DNA of 64,000 nucleotides from Streptomyces sp. I05A-00742. Lineage in GTDB: Bacteria > Actinomycetota > Actinomycetes > Streptomycetales > Streptomycetaceae. Location of the stretch: assembly GCF_013055795.1 (NCBI RefSeq), contig NZ_JABETO010000002.1:191738-255737 (forward strand), given 5' to 3'. This document shows, piece by piece, positions 1 through 8,909 of the stretch (positions are counted from its first letter, which is position 1; every line of letters starts with the position of its first letter). The translations under genes were made by a program, and so were the position numbers. The notes under the pieces are model-generated. The model searched no databases and was not told where the DNA came from. It was given only the letters and a program-made list of their open reading frames with translations.

Positions 1-2061
1 CAGATGTCGGTCCATCAGCTCCACTCGGACAAAGGGCTGCATCTGGAGTCCGTGGTCAGCTCACGCGATCCGCGCATGCGTACGATCCGGGTCGACAAAG
101 GGCTGCGCATCGTGTTGCTCGCCCCCGACGACGGCAGCGACCTGTTCGTCTTCGTGCACGTCGTCTCCCACGACAAGGCGTACTCATGGGCCAAGCGGCG
201 CCTCTACACGGTCAACGCGGTCACCCGCTGCCTCGAGGTGCGCGACCTCACCGCCATGGAGCAGATCACCCCGGTCTTCGCTCAGGAGGCCGAGACCGCG
301 CCCCGGCTTCTCTTCGCCGCCTGGTCGGACACCGTGCTCCGCCATCTCGGCATCGACGACGTCACCCTGCGCGCCGCCCGCACCATCACCGGCAGAGCGC
401 AGCTGGACGCCTTCGGGGCGCTGATGCCGGAAGACCAGTTCGAGGCCCTGTGGCTGCTCGCCGAGGGCTTCGACGCCGACGACGTCTACCGCGATCTTGT
501 CACCGCACGGCAGGTCGCAACCGTCGATGAAAGCGACGCAAAGCAGAGCGAGCTGGCGGCCGCCGCCGGCCGTACGCGGAGCCGGATCGCCCTCGTCACC
601 GGGCCCGAGGAGCTCGCCGACACCCTCGCCAAACCCTTCGCCGCCTGGCGCGTCTTCCTCCACCCCGCCCAGCGACGCATCGCCTACCGGCCTGGCTACG
701 CAGGCCCCGCCCAGATCACCGGCGGACCCGGCACCGGCAAGACCGTCGTCGCCCTGCACCGCGTCAAGCACCTCCTCAGTCGCTCGCCCGACACGCGCGT
801 CCTGCTCACCACATACACCAGCGCACTCGCCCGCTCCCTGCGCGCGGGGCTTGCCCTGCTCCTCGACCACGACCAAGCGCTCCTCAACCGGGTGACCGTC
901 ACCACGGTCGACGCACTCGCCCGGCGCACCGTGCTGGAGCTGCACGGCAACCCGGACACCGTCCTCGGCGACAAGGACGAGCGGCAGCGCTGGCAGCGCC
1001 TGGCCCGCAGACTCCAACTGCCGTGGAGCGATGCCTTCCTGGCTCAGGAGTACCGGCATGTGCTGCTCGCCCATGACCTGCGTACCCCCGAGGAGTACGC
1101 CGTCTGCCGACGGCGCGGGCGGGGCAGCGCGCTGGGGCAGTCGCAACGCGAGCGCGTGTGGCAAGCGATGACCCGGTTCGAGGACGAGCTCGCCCGCGAC
1201 CGGTCCTGCACCTGGCTCCAGCTGTGCGCCCAAGCCGCCCGGCTACTGCACGACAAACCGGGCGAGGGGCCGTCGTACGACCATGTGGTGGTGGACGAGG
1301 CACAGGACCTGCACCCCGCCCAGTGGCGCCTGCTGCGAGCCCTGGTCACAGAAGGGCCGGACGACCTGTTCCTCACCGGCGACCCGCACCAGCGGATCTA
1401 CGACGCCCGGGTCTCCCTCCGCTCGCTCGGCATCTCCGTCACCGGGCGTGGGGCGAGGCTGCGCCTCAGCTACCGCTCCACCGAGGAGATCCTGCGCTGG
1501 TCGCGGGCGCTACTCGACGGCGAACCGGTGACCGACCTGACCGGCGACGAGCCGGACTCGCTGTCCGGCTACCGGTCCCTGCTGCACGGGGAGCAGCCCG
1601 TGTGCGAGGGGCACGGGACTGAGGCAGCCGAGGTCGACGCTGTCGTCCGCCGGGTACGCGACTGGGTGGCAGCCGGGGTCGCACCATCGGAGATTGCGGT
1701 CTGCGCCCGGTTCCACACGCAGACCGCGTGGATAGGGGTGCGGCTCGCCGAGGCCGGGCTGCCTGTCGTACGGGTCAAGGACGGGGAACCCGACGACACG
1801 GCCGGGGTGCGGCTTTCGAGCCTGCACAGCCTGAAGGGACTGGAGTTTCGCTGCGTGGCCGTGGCCGGGGTTACGGCCTCCGCTTTCCCGTTCCAGAAGG
1901 CGGTGACGCCGGCCGAGGTCGACCCAGTCCAGCACTCGACGGACCTCGCCAACGAACGGTGTCTGCTGTTCGTGGCGTGCACCCGTGCCAGGGAGGCACT
2001 GTACGTGTCGTACAGCGGGCGGCCGAGCACATTCCTCTGTGAACAAAGTCAATGCTCGTAG
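1..2061 (+). CDS. SF1 (UvrD/Rep-type) DNA helicase, 5' end outside window
   Basis: Superfamily 1 helicase, expected to unwind DNA in an ATP-driven way. Counting from the Met at base 4, Walker A GGPGTGKT is at residues 240-247 and Walker B DEAQD at 431-435. These are followed by GDPHQRIYD (motif III), LSYRSTEEI (IV), HSLKGLEF (V) and a C-terminal VACTRAREAL (VI), so the motor is complete. The first ~65 residues (DPRMRTIRVDKGLRIVLL, then HDKAYSWAKRR) match the C-terminal half of the RelE-like domain that heads one family of UvrD-like helicases. The reading frame is open to base 1, so I infer that the true start lies upstream and Met at base 4 is internal. It ends 94 bp before the methylase gene on the same strand, which suggests one unit in a defence island. 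Confidence 0.85.
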   Translation, partial: QMSVHQLHSDKGLHLESVVSSRDPRMRTIRVDKGLRIVLLAPDDGSDLFVFVHVVSHDKAYSWAKRRLYTVNAVTRCLEVRDLTAMEQITPVFAQEAETAPRLLFAAWSDTVLRHLGIDDVTLRAARTITGRAQLDAFGALMPEDQFEALWLLAEGFDADDVYRDLVTARQVATVDESDAKQSELAAAAGRTRSRIALVTGPEELADTLAKPFAAWRVFLHPAQRRIAYRPGYAGPAQITGGPGTGKTVVALHRVKHLLSRSPDTRVLLTTYTSALARSLRAGLALLLDHDQALLNRVTVTTVDALARRTVLELHGNPDTVLGDKDERQRWQRLARRLQLPWSDAFLAQEYRHVLLAHDLRTPEEYAVCRRRGRGSALGQSQRERVWQAMTRFEDELARDRSCTWLQLCAQAARLLHDKPGEGPSYDHVVVDEAQDLHPAQWRLLRALVTEGPDDLFLTGDPHQRIYDARVSLRSLGISVTGRGARLRLSYRSTEEILRWSRALLDGEPVTDLTGDEPDSLSGYRSLLHGEQPVCEGHGTEAAEVDAVVRRVRDWVAAGVAPSEIAVCARFHTQTAWIGVRLAEAGLPVVRVKDGEPDDTAGVRLSSLHSLKGLEFRCVAVAGVTASAFPFQKAVTPAEVDPVQHSTDLANERCLLFVACTRAREALYVSYSGRPSTFLCEQSQCS

Positions 2062-2155
2062 TAGCCTGGCAGGCGCGGGGAGGAAGGGTGGCTTGATCAA
2101 GCACCCACAGTTGGGGGAAAGTCTTCGTTCAATCAGAAACGCCCTGGGAGTGCAG

Positions 2156-4177
2156 ATGTCCACGTCGAGTGCCGTACCGGTGACCTTGGCGGAAATCGCC
2201 CGTCTCGCGGGCGTAGGGCGAGCAGCAGTGAGCAACTGGCGGCGGCGGCATCCGTCCTTCCCCGAGCGGATCGCCGGCACCGACGTCAACCCTCAGTTCT
2301 CCATGACCGACATCGAGAACTGGCTGCGCAACAACAAGAAGCTCAAGAAATCCGCCGAGCGGGAATGGCTCTGGCCCCGCTTCGAGGCGCTCGGTGGGCG
2401 CGACGAGACCGGGGCCGCCATCGCAGAGGCAGGGCGACTCCTCTCCAGCCGGGAAATCGAGGAAGGCGATGAGCTCCCGGACGAGACGCGGGCGCTGATC
2501 GAACGGGCTGTGGACCTCGGGCGGCGCGAAGGAGGCGCGCAGACCTTCGCGTTCTTGCTGCGCCGGTGGCTTGACGTCCATGTGCGCCAGATCGCCACCA
2601 CCCCGGAGCCGCTGGCTGCACTCATGGCGGACCTCGCCCTCGGTGCGGCCGACCGCGCGGGCGGGACCACGGTCATGGACCCGGCCTGCGGCACCGGGCA
2701 CCTTCTCGCGGCCGCGGCCGAAGCGGTGAAGGAGTCCGGTCCCGGGGCGGTCACCGTGCTCGGCAGCGACCGCGACCCCGTCCTCGCCGCACTGGCGGAC
2801 GCCCGCCTGTGCCTCGCCGAGGGTAAGAGGGAAGGCGAGCGGACGCGCATCGACGTACGGGCGGGAGACTCCCTACGCGACGATCCCTTCGCCGGCACGC
2901 CCGCCGACATCGTCCTGTGCAACCCGCCCTTCAACGAACGGGACTGGGGGTACGAGGAGCTGGCCACCGACGCCCGCTGGAGCCACGGGCTACCCCCGCG
3001 CACCGAGCCCGAACTCGCCTGGGTTCAGCACTGCCTGGCCCAGCTGCGTCCTGGCGGCGCCGCCGTGCTGCTGCTGCCGCCTGCCGTGGCGGCCAGGAAG
3101 GCCGGCCGGCGCATCCGCGGCTCGCTGCTGCGCACCGGCCATCTGCGGGCCGTCGTGGCACTGCCGCCGGGATGCGCGGCGCCGCACAGCGTCTCCCTGC
3201 ACCTGTGGGTGCTGCGGACGCCCGTACCCGGAGAGGAGGCGCGGGTGGGCGGACGGCTCCTGGTCGCCGACGCCGCGTCACGCTTCCCCCGGCCGTCGGC
3301 ACGGGAGTGGGCCCCCGACTGGGCAGCGATCGGCACCTTCGTACGCGAGGCCGCCGAGGAGGCTGACTCCCCGCAGGCACCCGCCCATGTACGGCAGGTG
3401 CCCATCATCGACCTCCTCGACGACGAGGTCGACCTCACCCCAGGACGTCACATCGTTCCGTCCCCGGTGGACGCCGCGCCCCGACTAGCCGAATCCTGGA
3501 GGACGTTCACCGAGCTCACCACGAGTGTGGGCAAGTCGGGCCGGATGCTCGCGGCGCTCGATCTCGCCGCAGCCACTGCGGACACTCCGACGGCGACCAC
3601 GGTCGCCGAACTGGCCCGGGCCGGGGCTCTCACCCTCCGTGGCGGGCAACAACCGCCGGACGAGTCGATCCGCACCGGCCCGTCGTCCGACGACGACATC
3701 CCGCTGCTCACCGTCCCCGACCTGCTGGTGGACGGCGAACCGCGAGGCTGGCTCGCGCCCGACGACCCGGCGGCCCGCGAGGCCGTGATCGCCGAACCCG
3801 GGGACGTCGTGGTGGTGGGGGTTGCCCGCGCATTCTCCGCCTGGGTCCACGAGGAGCCACCGACCGCCCTCGGCCCACAACTGCACGCCGTGCGGGTGCA
3901 GCCCGAGCAGTTGGATGCCTGGTTCCTCGCCGGTTCGCTCCGGGCCCCGGCCAACGCCCGGCAGGCCGGCACACACACGACGAGCTCTTCCCGCATCGAC
4001 GTCCGCCGCCTCCAGGTCCGCCAGGTACCCCTTGGCGAACAGCAGCGCTACGGCGAGGTATTCCGCGAACTGGCCTCCTTCGAGCGGATGGTGCGCCGCG
4101 CGGCCGACCTCGGCGCGGATCTCGTCCGCGACCTCGGCGACGAACTGGCGGCCGGACGTCTGGCAGGCAGGACATAG
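2156..4177 (+). CDS. N6-adenine-type DNA methyltransferase with HTH N-terminus and specificity-like C-terminus
   Basis: Predicted SAM-dependent DNA methylase of the HsdM/N-6 class, 673 residues. Residues ~10-60 (LAEIARLAGVGRAAVSNWRRR) form a helix-turn-helix-like segment. SAM motif I DPACGTG is at 175-181 and the catalytic NPPF at 256-259. From ~470 onward the protein resembles a type I specificity half-subunit: a variable block, then a helical tail rich in E and R. This suggests methylase and target recognition in one chain. The ATG at 2156 has GGGAG just upstream; longer in-frame starts would overlap the helicase gene. It could protect host DNA or be the modification half of its own restriction system. 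No nuclease motif was seen inside it. It is convergent with the kinase gene (50 bp apart). Confidence 0.85.
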   Translation: MSTSSAVPVTLAEIARLAGVGRAAVSNWRRRHPSFPERIAGTDVNPQFSMTDIENWLRNNKKLKKSAEREWLWPRFEALGGRDETGAAIAEAGRLLSSREIEEGDELPDETRALIERAVDLGRREGGAQTFAFLLRRWLDVHVRQIATTPEPLAALMADLALGAADRAGGTTVMDPACGTGHLLAAAAEAVKESGPGAVTVLGSDRDPVLAALADARLCLAEGKREGERTRIDVRAGDSLRDDPFAGTPADIVLCNPPFNERDWGYEELATDARWSHGLPPRTEPELAWVQHCLAQLRPGGAAVLLLPPAVAARKAGRRIRGSLLRTGHLRAVVALPPGCAAPHSVSLHLWVLRTPVPGEEARVGGRLLVADAASRFPRPSAREWAPDWAAIGTFVREAAEEADSPQAPAHVRQVPIIDLLDDEVDLTPGRHIVPSPVDAAPRLAESWRTFTELTTSVGKSGRMLAALDLAAATADTPTATTVAELARAGALTLRGGQQPPDESIRTGPSSDDDIPLLTVPDLLVDGEPRGWLAPDDPAAREAVIAEPGDVVVVGVARAFSAWVHEEPPTALGPQLHAVRVQPEQLDAWFLAGSLRAPANARQAGTHTTSSSRIDVRRLQVRQVPLGEQQRYGEVFRELASFERMVRRAADLGADLVRDLGDELAAGRLAGRT

Positions 4178-4227
4178 GGGACGGATCCGCCGCCTGACCG
4201 CACATGCACTGCTGGTGCCACCTGTGG

Positions 4228-5712
4228 TCACGCCTCCATGTCCGTGGGATCAGCGAGCCGGGCCGTGAGCTGGGCGTCAACCCCACGTCGTACGGCCTCG
4301 ACCCGTGCCCCGAATTCAGGCGGCAGGCCCGCAGCCGCGCGTCCCGCCGTGTCGACCGCGGTGATCGCGGCCTCCAGTTCACCGAAGGCGAGACGGCATT
4401 CGGCGAGGCGGAGCCGGATCACCGTGCGTTCGGCCCGCTCGGCCGGACCGTCCCCGTGGATGAGGTCGTTGCCGATTCCCCGGTAGAGGCGGGCCGCGGA
4501 GCCGAAGTCACCGGCGAGGCGGAGTCCATCCGCCGCTCCCTGCCACACGCGGCGCACCAGGGGGCGGCGCTCGCCCCACTCCTGGCGGACCCGCACCGTC
4601 AGCCCGCGCAGGCGGTCGGCCGCCTCGCCCGGTTCCCCGGACTCGATCTCCGACTCGGCCTGCACACAGAGTCGTTCAACCGTGCGAGCATCGAGCCACT
4701 CTTCCTCGACCGGCGCAGATGCGGTAGGCGGGGCGACGAGGGCGGGGCGCGGCCGTGGACCCCTGTCCGATGGCCGGCGCAAGGGGGCCGTGGGGTCGGG
4801 GCGGGTGCGCGGCCGGGGCGCGGGGTCACCGGGCCGGGGCCCGAACGGGGCCAGGACTTCCAGGACCTCGTCGACGGACGGGCGCCGCTCGGGCTTCTTG
4901 GCGAGCATCCGCACCACCAGGTCGTCGATCGCCTCGGGGATGCCCGCGGCGTATACGCTCGGCGGCAGCGGTTCCTCGTGGAGATGTTTGTCGGTCAGAC
5001 CGGAGTCTGCGCCGAGCGGGAACGGTGGGCGCCCGGTGAGGAGTTCATAGAAGATGCAGCCGAAGCAGTACACGTCCGTACGCGTAGTGGGCTCCCGTTC
5101 CAGGAGCTGCTCGGGCGCCAGATAGCCGCGGGTGCCCAGCGTCGAACCGTGGGCCGTATAGCGCGTGGCGTCGGCGCGCAGCGGCTTGGCGATGCCGAAG
5201 TCGATGAGGAGGACTGCCCCCTCGTCGTCGATCATGATATTCGCCGGCTTGAGATCTCGGTGCACCACAGGAAGGGTGTGCGCGCAGGCCAACGCCTCGG
5301 CCACCTGCACGGCGACGGCAACCGCCGCAGCCAGGGGCAGAGGATTGTGCTCGTCAAGGTAGGTCCGCAGACTCACCCCGGACACCAGACGCATGGCGAT
5401 GTACGGCATACCCTGATGCGAGCCACTCCCGTACAGCTCCGTGATGCCCGGATGGTCGAGTGTACCCAAGAGGCCGGCCTCGCGCCGGAACCGCGCGTTT
5501 CTGACGGTGAGTTCGGCCTCACGCTCGTGCGGGTCGAGGCAGTACAGGGCCTCGGAATCATGGCGCAGGAACTTCACCGCCACCTCCCGACCGCCGGACA
5601 CCTCACGGGCCCGCCAGACGTGGGCCATCCCGCCTTTGCCGAGCGAGTCCTTCAGCTCGTAGCGCCCGTCAATCAGATCACCCGCGCCGGGCTTGTACGT
5701 ATCCGCGTCCAC
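4228..5712 (-). CDS. Serine/threonine protein kinase with TPR-like C-terminus
   Basis: Hanks-type Ser/Thr kinase, 494 residues. Gly-rich loop GKGGMAHVW lies at ~25-33, the ATP lysine is K47 (VAVKF), the catalytic HRD is 151-153 and the DFG is 171-173, with APE (LAPEQ) downstream, so it should be active. A proline/arginine-rich linker (~290-335) leads to a helical C-terminus of ~150 residues with repeating ARLYRG and CRLAFGELE units that look like TPR repeats. There is no obvious membrane segment, so it is probably cytoplasmic, unlike PknB. The start is GTG. It is transcribed away from the nuclease/PIWI-RE operon across a 181-bp spacer. I infer a sensor or regulator for the island; unrelated cargo is possible. 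Confidence 0.88.
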   Translation of the reverse strand: MDADTYKPGAGDLIDGRYELKDSLGKGGMAHVWRAREVSGGREVAVKFLRHDSEALYCLDPHEREAELTVRNARFRREAGLLGTLDHPGITELYGSGSHQGMPYIAMRLVSGVSLRTYLDEHNPLPLAAAVAVAVQVAEALACAHTLPVVHRDLKPANIMIDDEGAVLLIDFGIAKPLRADATRYTAHGSTLGTRGYLAPEQLLEREPTTRTDVYCFGCIFYELLTGRPPFPLGADSGLTDKHLHEEPLPPSVYAAGIPEAIDDLVVRMLAKKPERRPSVDEVLEVLAPFGPRPGDPAPRPRTRPDPTAPLRRPSDRGPRPRPALVAPPTASAPVEEEWLDARTVERLCVQAESEIESGEPGEAADRLRGLTVRVRQEWGERRPLVRRVWQGAADGLRLAGDFGSAARLYRGIGNDLIHGDGPAERAERTVIRLRLAECRLAFGELEAAITAVDTAGRAAAGLPPEFGARVEAVRRGVDAQLTARLADPTDMEA

Positions 5713-5893
5713 CGCCGTGCCCCTTCACACTCCTGCGCCATCAGGCACACCAGAGTAGCGTGAAGGGATCATTACGCAGGATATCCATGGACTAAGTTTA
5801 CAACTCTATGGCATGCTCGGTTGTACCCGGATCTCCTCGGAGTTACGTCGGTTCCGGGCCCTCCTGCCCATGCCGCCCTCCACGGGGGTCACC
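5713..5893. promoter_or_regulatory. Divergent promoter region between kinase and nuclease/PIWI-RE operon
   Basis: This 181-bp spacer separates two outward-reading units and must carry promoters for both. It contains an AT-rich stretch near 5776-5810, unusual for the surrounding sequence, and an inverted repeat TACAAC (5799-5804) / GTTGTA (5820-5825) that could be an operator. No clear -35/-10 pair could be assigned. An ATG at 5813, inside the repeat, is in frame with the + strand gene. Confidence 0.4.
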
Positions 5894-7639
5894 ATGCAGA
5901 ATTCATCGGGCGTCACCGGCCACGACTGGCTGATCAAGGCGAGCCCGCGGATGGCCCGGCCCGACGCCGCGGCTTGCCCGACCCACCGGCGCACCGCGAT
6001 GCGGCCCCTGCTCATCGCCGAGCCACCCGTGCCGTTTCGCCCCGACCCACGCGAGCAATTCGCGTTCGGGCCGCTCTTCACGGCCCTCGACCTCTGGGAA
6101 CACGAGAACTGGCCCGTCGAGCGGGTGCGCGAGGAACTCCGCAGCACCCGCGGCCCCTTCCGCGGGCGGGGCGCACCGGTCCACCCTGCCCACCTGGCCT
6201 GGACCGCCCACGCCCTGGAGCGCTACGTGACCGCACGCACCCGGGAACAGGCCGCCGCGATCAAGGTCGGGCTGCCCCCGACCACACCGGTCGAGCAGCC
6301 GTGGACGTGGCGCACCCGCCGCACGGACGCCCCCGATTCGCGCGGCGTCCGGCAGTACGAGCACACCCTCTGGGGCCGCATGTACACCTCCACCGACGGA
6401 ACGGTGCGCGACCTGTGGCTTCCCTCCATGGGCCGGGCCAAGACCGGCCGCCCCGACGCGGAACTCGCGGCGGTGGCCCAGGTGATGGCGCACGGCGCGC
6501 CCACACCCCGGCGCAAGGCGCGCACCGAGCCCCCGCCCATCGCGACCAACAGCACGCGCTTACCGGGTCTGGTCCGCGTCTTCGACATCGGATGCGCCGA
6601 CGGCTCCGTGGTGAGGCTGCTCTCCGAAGGTCCCACCGAGGCGAAGCAGCGGTTCGCGAACGACGCGGCGCCCGTCTTCCTCGCCGCCGCGACCGGAACC
6701 GGCGCACAGCCCGGCGAGAGCTGTGTCGACTGCAAGGCCATCGCCGGCTGTACGGACCTGAAGCGTGCTCCACAGCTGTGGGGCGGGCAGCCCTCAACCC
6801 TCGTACGCAAACGACGCTCCATCTCCGCCTGGGACCTGCGTCTGCATGCCGAATGCCCCGCCCAGTACCACCTGGTGCGGCGGCTGCACCTCAACGACCT
6901 GTCCACCGAGGACCGGGGAGCGCAGCGCGGCCGAGCCGTCGACGCCTGGCTCAACGCACAACACGCCCAACGCCCGGTACGTGGCTGCCAGGACCGCGAG
7001 GTCCCTGATCTGGCCGCGATACGCGCCAGGACCGGACTCGACGACTCATCCGCACATGAGGCCGCGGGAATGCTCGCCGAACACCGGTTACTGTGTCCGC
7101 TCAACGGTCTTGGCGCCGACGAGAAAGTGCTCGCACAACATCGGGTGACGGCCTACGTGCCCGAACTCGACATCGTCGTCCTCGCCGTACCCGATCTGGT
7201 GTACACCCATCGCAGCCGGTGGATCTGGCGCGAGACCAAGACGTCTGCCCGCCCTCTGTGGGAACGACAGTCCTTGCTCCGCACGTACCCTCAACTCGCC
7301 CTGGCTGTACTGCTGTTCCACGCCGGAGCACTCGGGAACGACCCGCGTCGGTCCTGGGTCGAACTGGAGCATCTACGCGAGGGCCACGGCGAGAGCCGGC
7401 TCGAAACCATCGACCCCGGACGCGCCGAGAACATCGACGAAGCCCGGACCGTCATCGCCGAACTAGCCCAGCCGCTCCTGGACGACACCGCGTACGAGCC
7501 GAGGACCGGACGCCACTGCCACGGCTGCCAGGCACAGGCCTGGTGCCGCCCCGGCACCGCCTACGTCACCGACCATCCGCGCCCGGGAAGCCCTGAAGCG
7601 CAGACCGCGGCGCGAGGAGACATCCCGGCCCATGACTGA
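5894..7639 (+). CDS. RecB/Cas4-like PD-(D/E)XK nuclease with probable 4Fe-4S cluster
   Basis: Predicted DNA nuclease, 581 residues. The C-terminal half has the RecB/AddB/Cas4 layout: a lone cysteine in AECPAQYHL (C321), a conserved RGRAVDAWL helix, VPD (D434) followed by the catalytic ETK (E447, K449), then CHGCQAQAWC (C542, C545, C551). The C-x-C-C-C spacing is that of AddB/Cas4 iron-sulfur nucleases. The first 300 residues match nothing I recognise but hold a second cysteine group, CVDCKAIAGC. I chose ATG 5894 because GGGGGT precedes it; an in-frame ATG at 5813 would add 27 residues. Its stop overlaps the next ATG by 8 nt, so it is translationally coupled to the PIWI-RE cassette. I infer that it processes DNA or guides for that system. 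Confidence 0.78.
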   Translation: MQNSSGVTGHDWLIKASPRMARPDAAACPTHRRTAMRPLLIAEPPVPFRPDPREQFAFGPLFTALDLWEHENWPVERVREELRSTRGPFRGRGAPVHPAHLAWTAHALERYVTARTREQAAAIKVGLPPTTPVEQPWTWRTRRTDAPDSRGVRQYEHTLWGRMYTSTDGTVRDLWLPSMGRAKTGRPDAELAAVAQVMAHGAPTPRRKARTEPPPIATNSTRLPGLVRVFDIGCADGSVVRLLSEGPTEAKQRFANDAAPVFLAAATGTGAQPGESCVDCKAIAGCTDLKRAPQLWGGQPSTLVRKRRSISAWDLRLHAECPAQYHLVRRLHLNDLSTEDRGAQRGRAVDAWLNAQHAQRPVRGCQDREVPDLAAIRARTGLDDSSAHEAAGMLAEHRLLCPLNGLGADEKVLAQHRVTAYVPELDIVVLAVPDLVYTHRSRWIWRETKTSARPLWERQSLLRTYPQLALAVLLFHAGALGNDPRRSWVELEHLREGHGESRLETIDPGRAENIDEARTVIAELAQPLLDDTAYEPRTGRHCHGCQAQAWCRPGTAYVTDHPRPGSPEAQTAARGDIPAHD

Positions 7640-8909
7640 CCAACAGCTCGTACCGGACTGGCTCTCCAACCCCGACGTCGTGCTCCTGCGAGACGTCGCC
7701 ACCGCCGTCCTGCACCTGGCAGCTGTCGACCGCCTCGACTCCTTCACCCTGCCCTACCCGGCCACCGCGCAGCGGGCCTTGGACGCCCTGGTGCTCCAGT
7801 GCCTGCGCAACGGGGCCAAGCCCCCGGCCGGGGTGCCCGAGATGATGCGGTGGGCCGGCGCCCGTCCCCTGGGCAGTTGGCCCCTCGACCGACTGCCCAC
7901 CGACCTGTTCGACATCGCCGACCGGCTGATCAACGAGGACTCGGGAGAGCCGACACAGCTCTGCCACGAACTCGCCGTAAGGGGATATGGCGACAGCACC
8001 GGACGGCAGTACGACCGCTTGGTGATCCACGAGGCCCTTCGCGCCTGCCGCGCCATGTCGTCGCCCGAGTCGTACGCGGCCTTCCGCCGTCTCCTCGTCA
8101 CCCGGCCTGTTCTCACCCAGGCGGACTGGGCCGAGGTCAGCAGCGATCTCTTCCTCGACCCCGTCCGCTTCCTCATCGAGGAGATCTACGCCCCCGTCCC
8201 CCTCGGGTTCCGGCGGGGTGGCTCATACCTGTGCTGCCACCGCTGCCTGACACTGCTCCACCCGGTGTCCGACACCGAGTGGTGGTGCGAGCGCGATCAG
8301 TGCCGGCACCGGGGCCCCGCGCCGCGCGGCCGGGAACTCGTCGCGTCAGAGATAGGGGACCTGCGTCAGCTGCGCAAGCCGCTGCGACAGTTCGTCACGG
8401 GACCCGGGCAGGCCGAAACCTCGCTGGAGATTGAGCTGCGCGCCCTGGGGCTCACCGTCGAGATGTGGCCCGGATTCGACGCGTACGACCTGCGCGTCAC
8501 CTTCCCTGATGGATACGTGTGGGCCGTCGACGTGAAGGACTGGGCACACCCCGCCTTCCTGGGGCGTTCTGCGACCGCTGTCCGCGCCGAACCCCCGTAC
8601 GACGAAGCATGTTGGGTCGTGCCGGGCTTCAGGGTGCGCGCACGCCGCGACTACCTCGACATCTACACCAAGGAGCGGGGCGAGGGCGCGGGCGGGCTAC
8701 GTCTGCTGACGGACGACCAGCTGAAGAGGGCCGCGCGGCTTCGGCTGTCCGGCGAACGCGGGCCGGACGCGACCATCGGGCCCCTCCACACCGACCGGAC
8801 CATGCCACCGGGAAACGACCGGGTGGCCGTGCATACGGCGTCACCCCCGTCCGGAGAACATGCGGCGCCGACGGACGGCACCGGGAAGAACGGAGCGGAG
8901 CATGCGTGA
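7632..8909 (+). CDS. PIWI-RE cassette restriction-endonuclease-fold protein (zinc ribbon + PD-(D/E)XK)
   Basis: First gene of the three-gene PIWI-RE island, 425 residues. The N-terminal ~190 residues are helical and fit the pPIWI_RE 'Y' region. Next comes a zinc ribbon (C202, C205, C219, C224). A compact restriction-endonuclease fold follows: an upstream Glu in ETSLEIEL, then D286 in FDAYDLRV and DVK at 300-302 as the (D/E)xK signature, followed by KDW. The last ~70 residues are low-complexity and probably disordered. GAGGAGA lies about 12 nt upstream of the ATG. It overlaps both neighbours by 8 nt, so its amount is tied to the DinG helicase and the upstream nuclease. Known family role: predicted nuclease effector of a guide-dependent restriction system. 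Confidence 0.82.
   Translation: MTDQQLVPDWLSNPDVVLLRDVATAVLHLAAVDRLDSFTLPYPATAQRALDALVLQCLRNGAKPPAGVPEMMRWAGARPLGSWPLDRLPTDLFDIADRLINEDSGEPTQLCHELAVRGYGDSTGRQYDRLVIHEALRACRAMSSPESYAAFRRLLVTRPVLTQADWAEVSSDLFLDPVRFLIEEIYAPVPLGFRRGGSYLCCHRCLTLLHPVSDTEWWCERDQCRHRGPAPRGRELVASEIGDLRQLRKPLRQFVTGPGQAETSLEIELRALGLTVEMWPGFDAYDLRVTFPDGYVWAVDVKDWAHPAFLGRSATAVRAEPPYDEACWVVPGFRVRARRDYLDIYTKERGEGAGGLRLLTDDQLKRAARLRLSGERGPDATIGPLHTDRTMPPGNDRVAVHTASPPSGEHAAPTDGTGKNGAEHA

Noticed and set aside
4204..5763. A ~520-codon + strand frame opposite the kinase gene
   Set aside because: The - strand reading has a full kinase signature; the + strand product has none.
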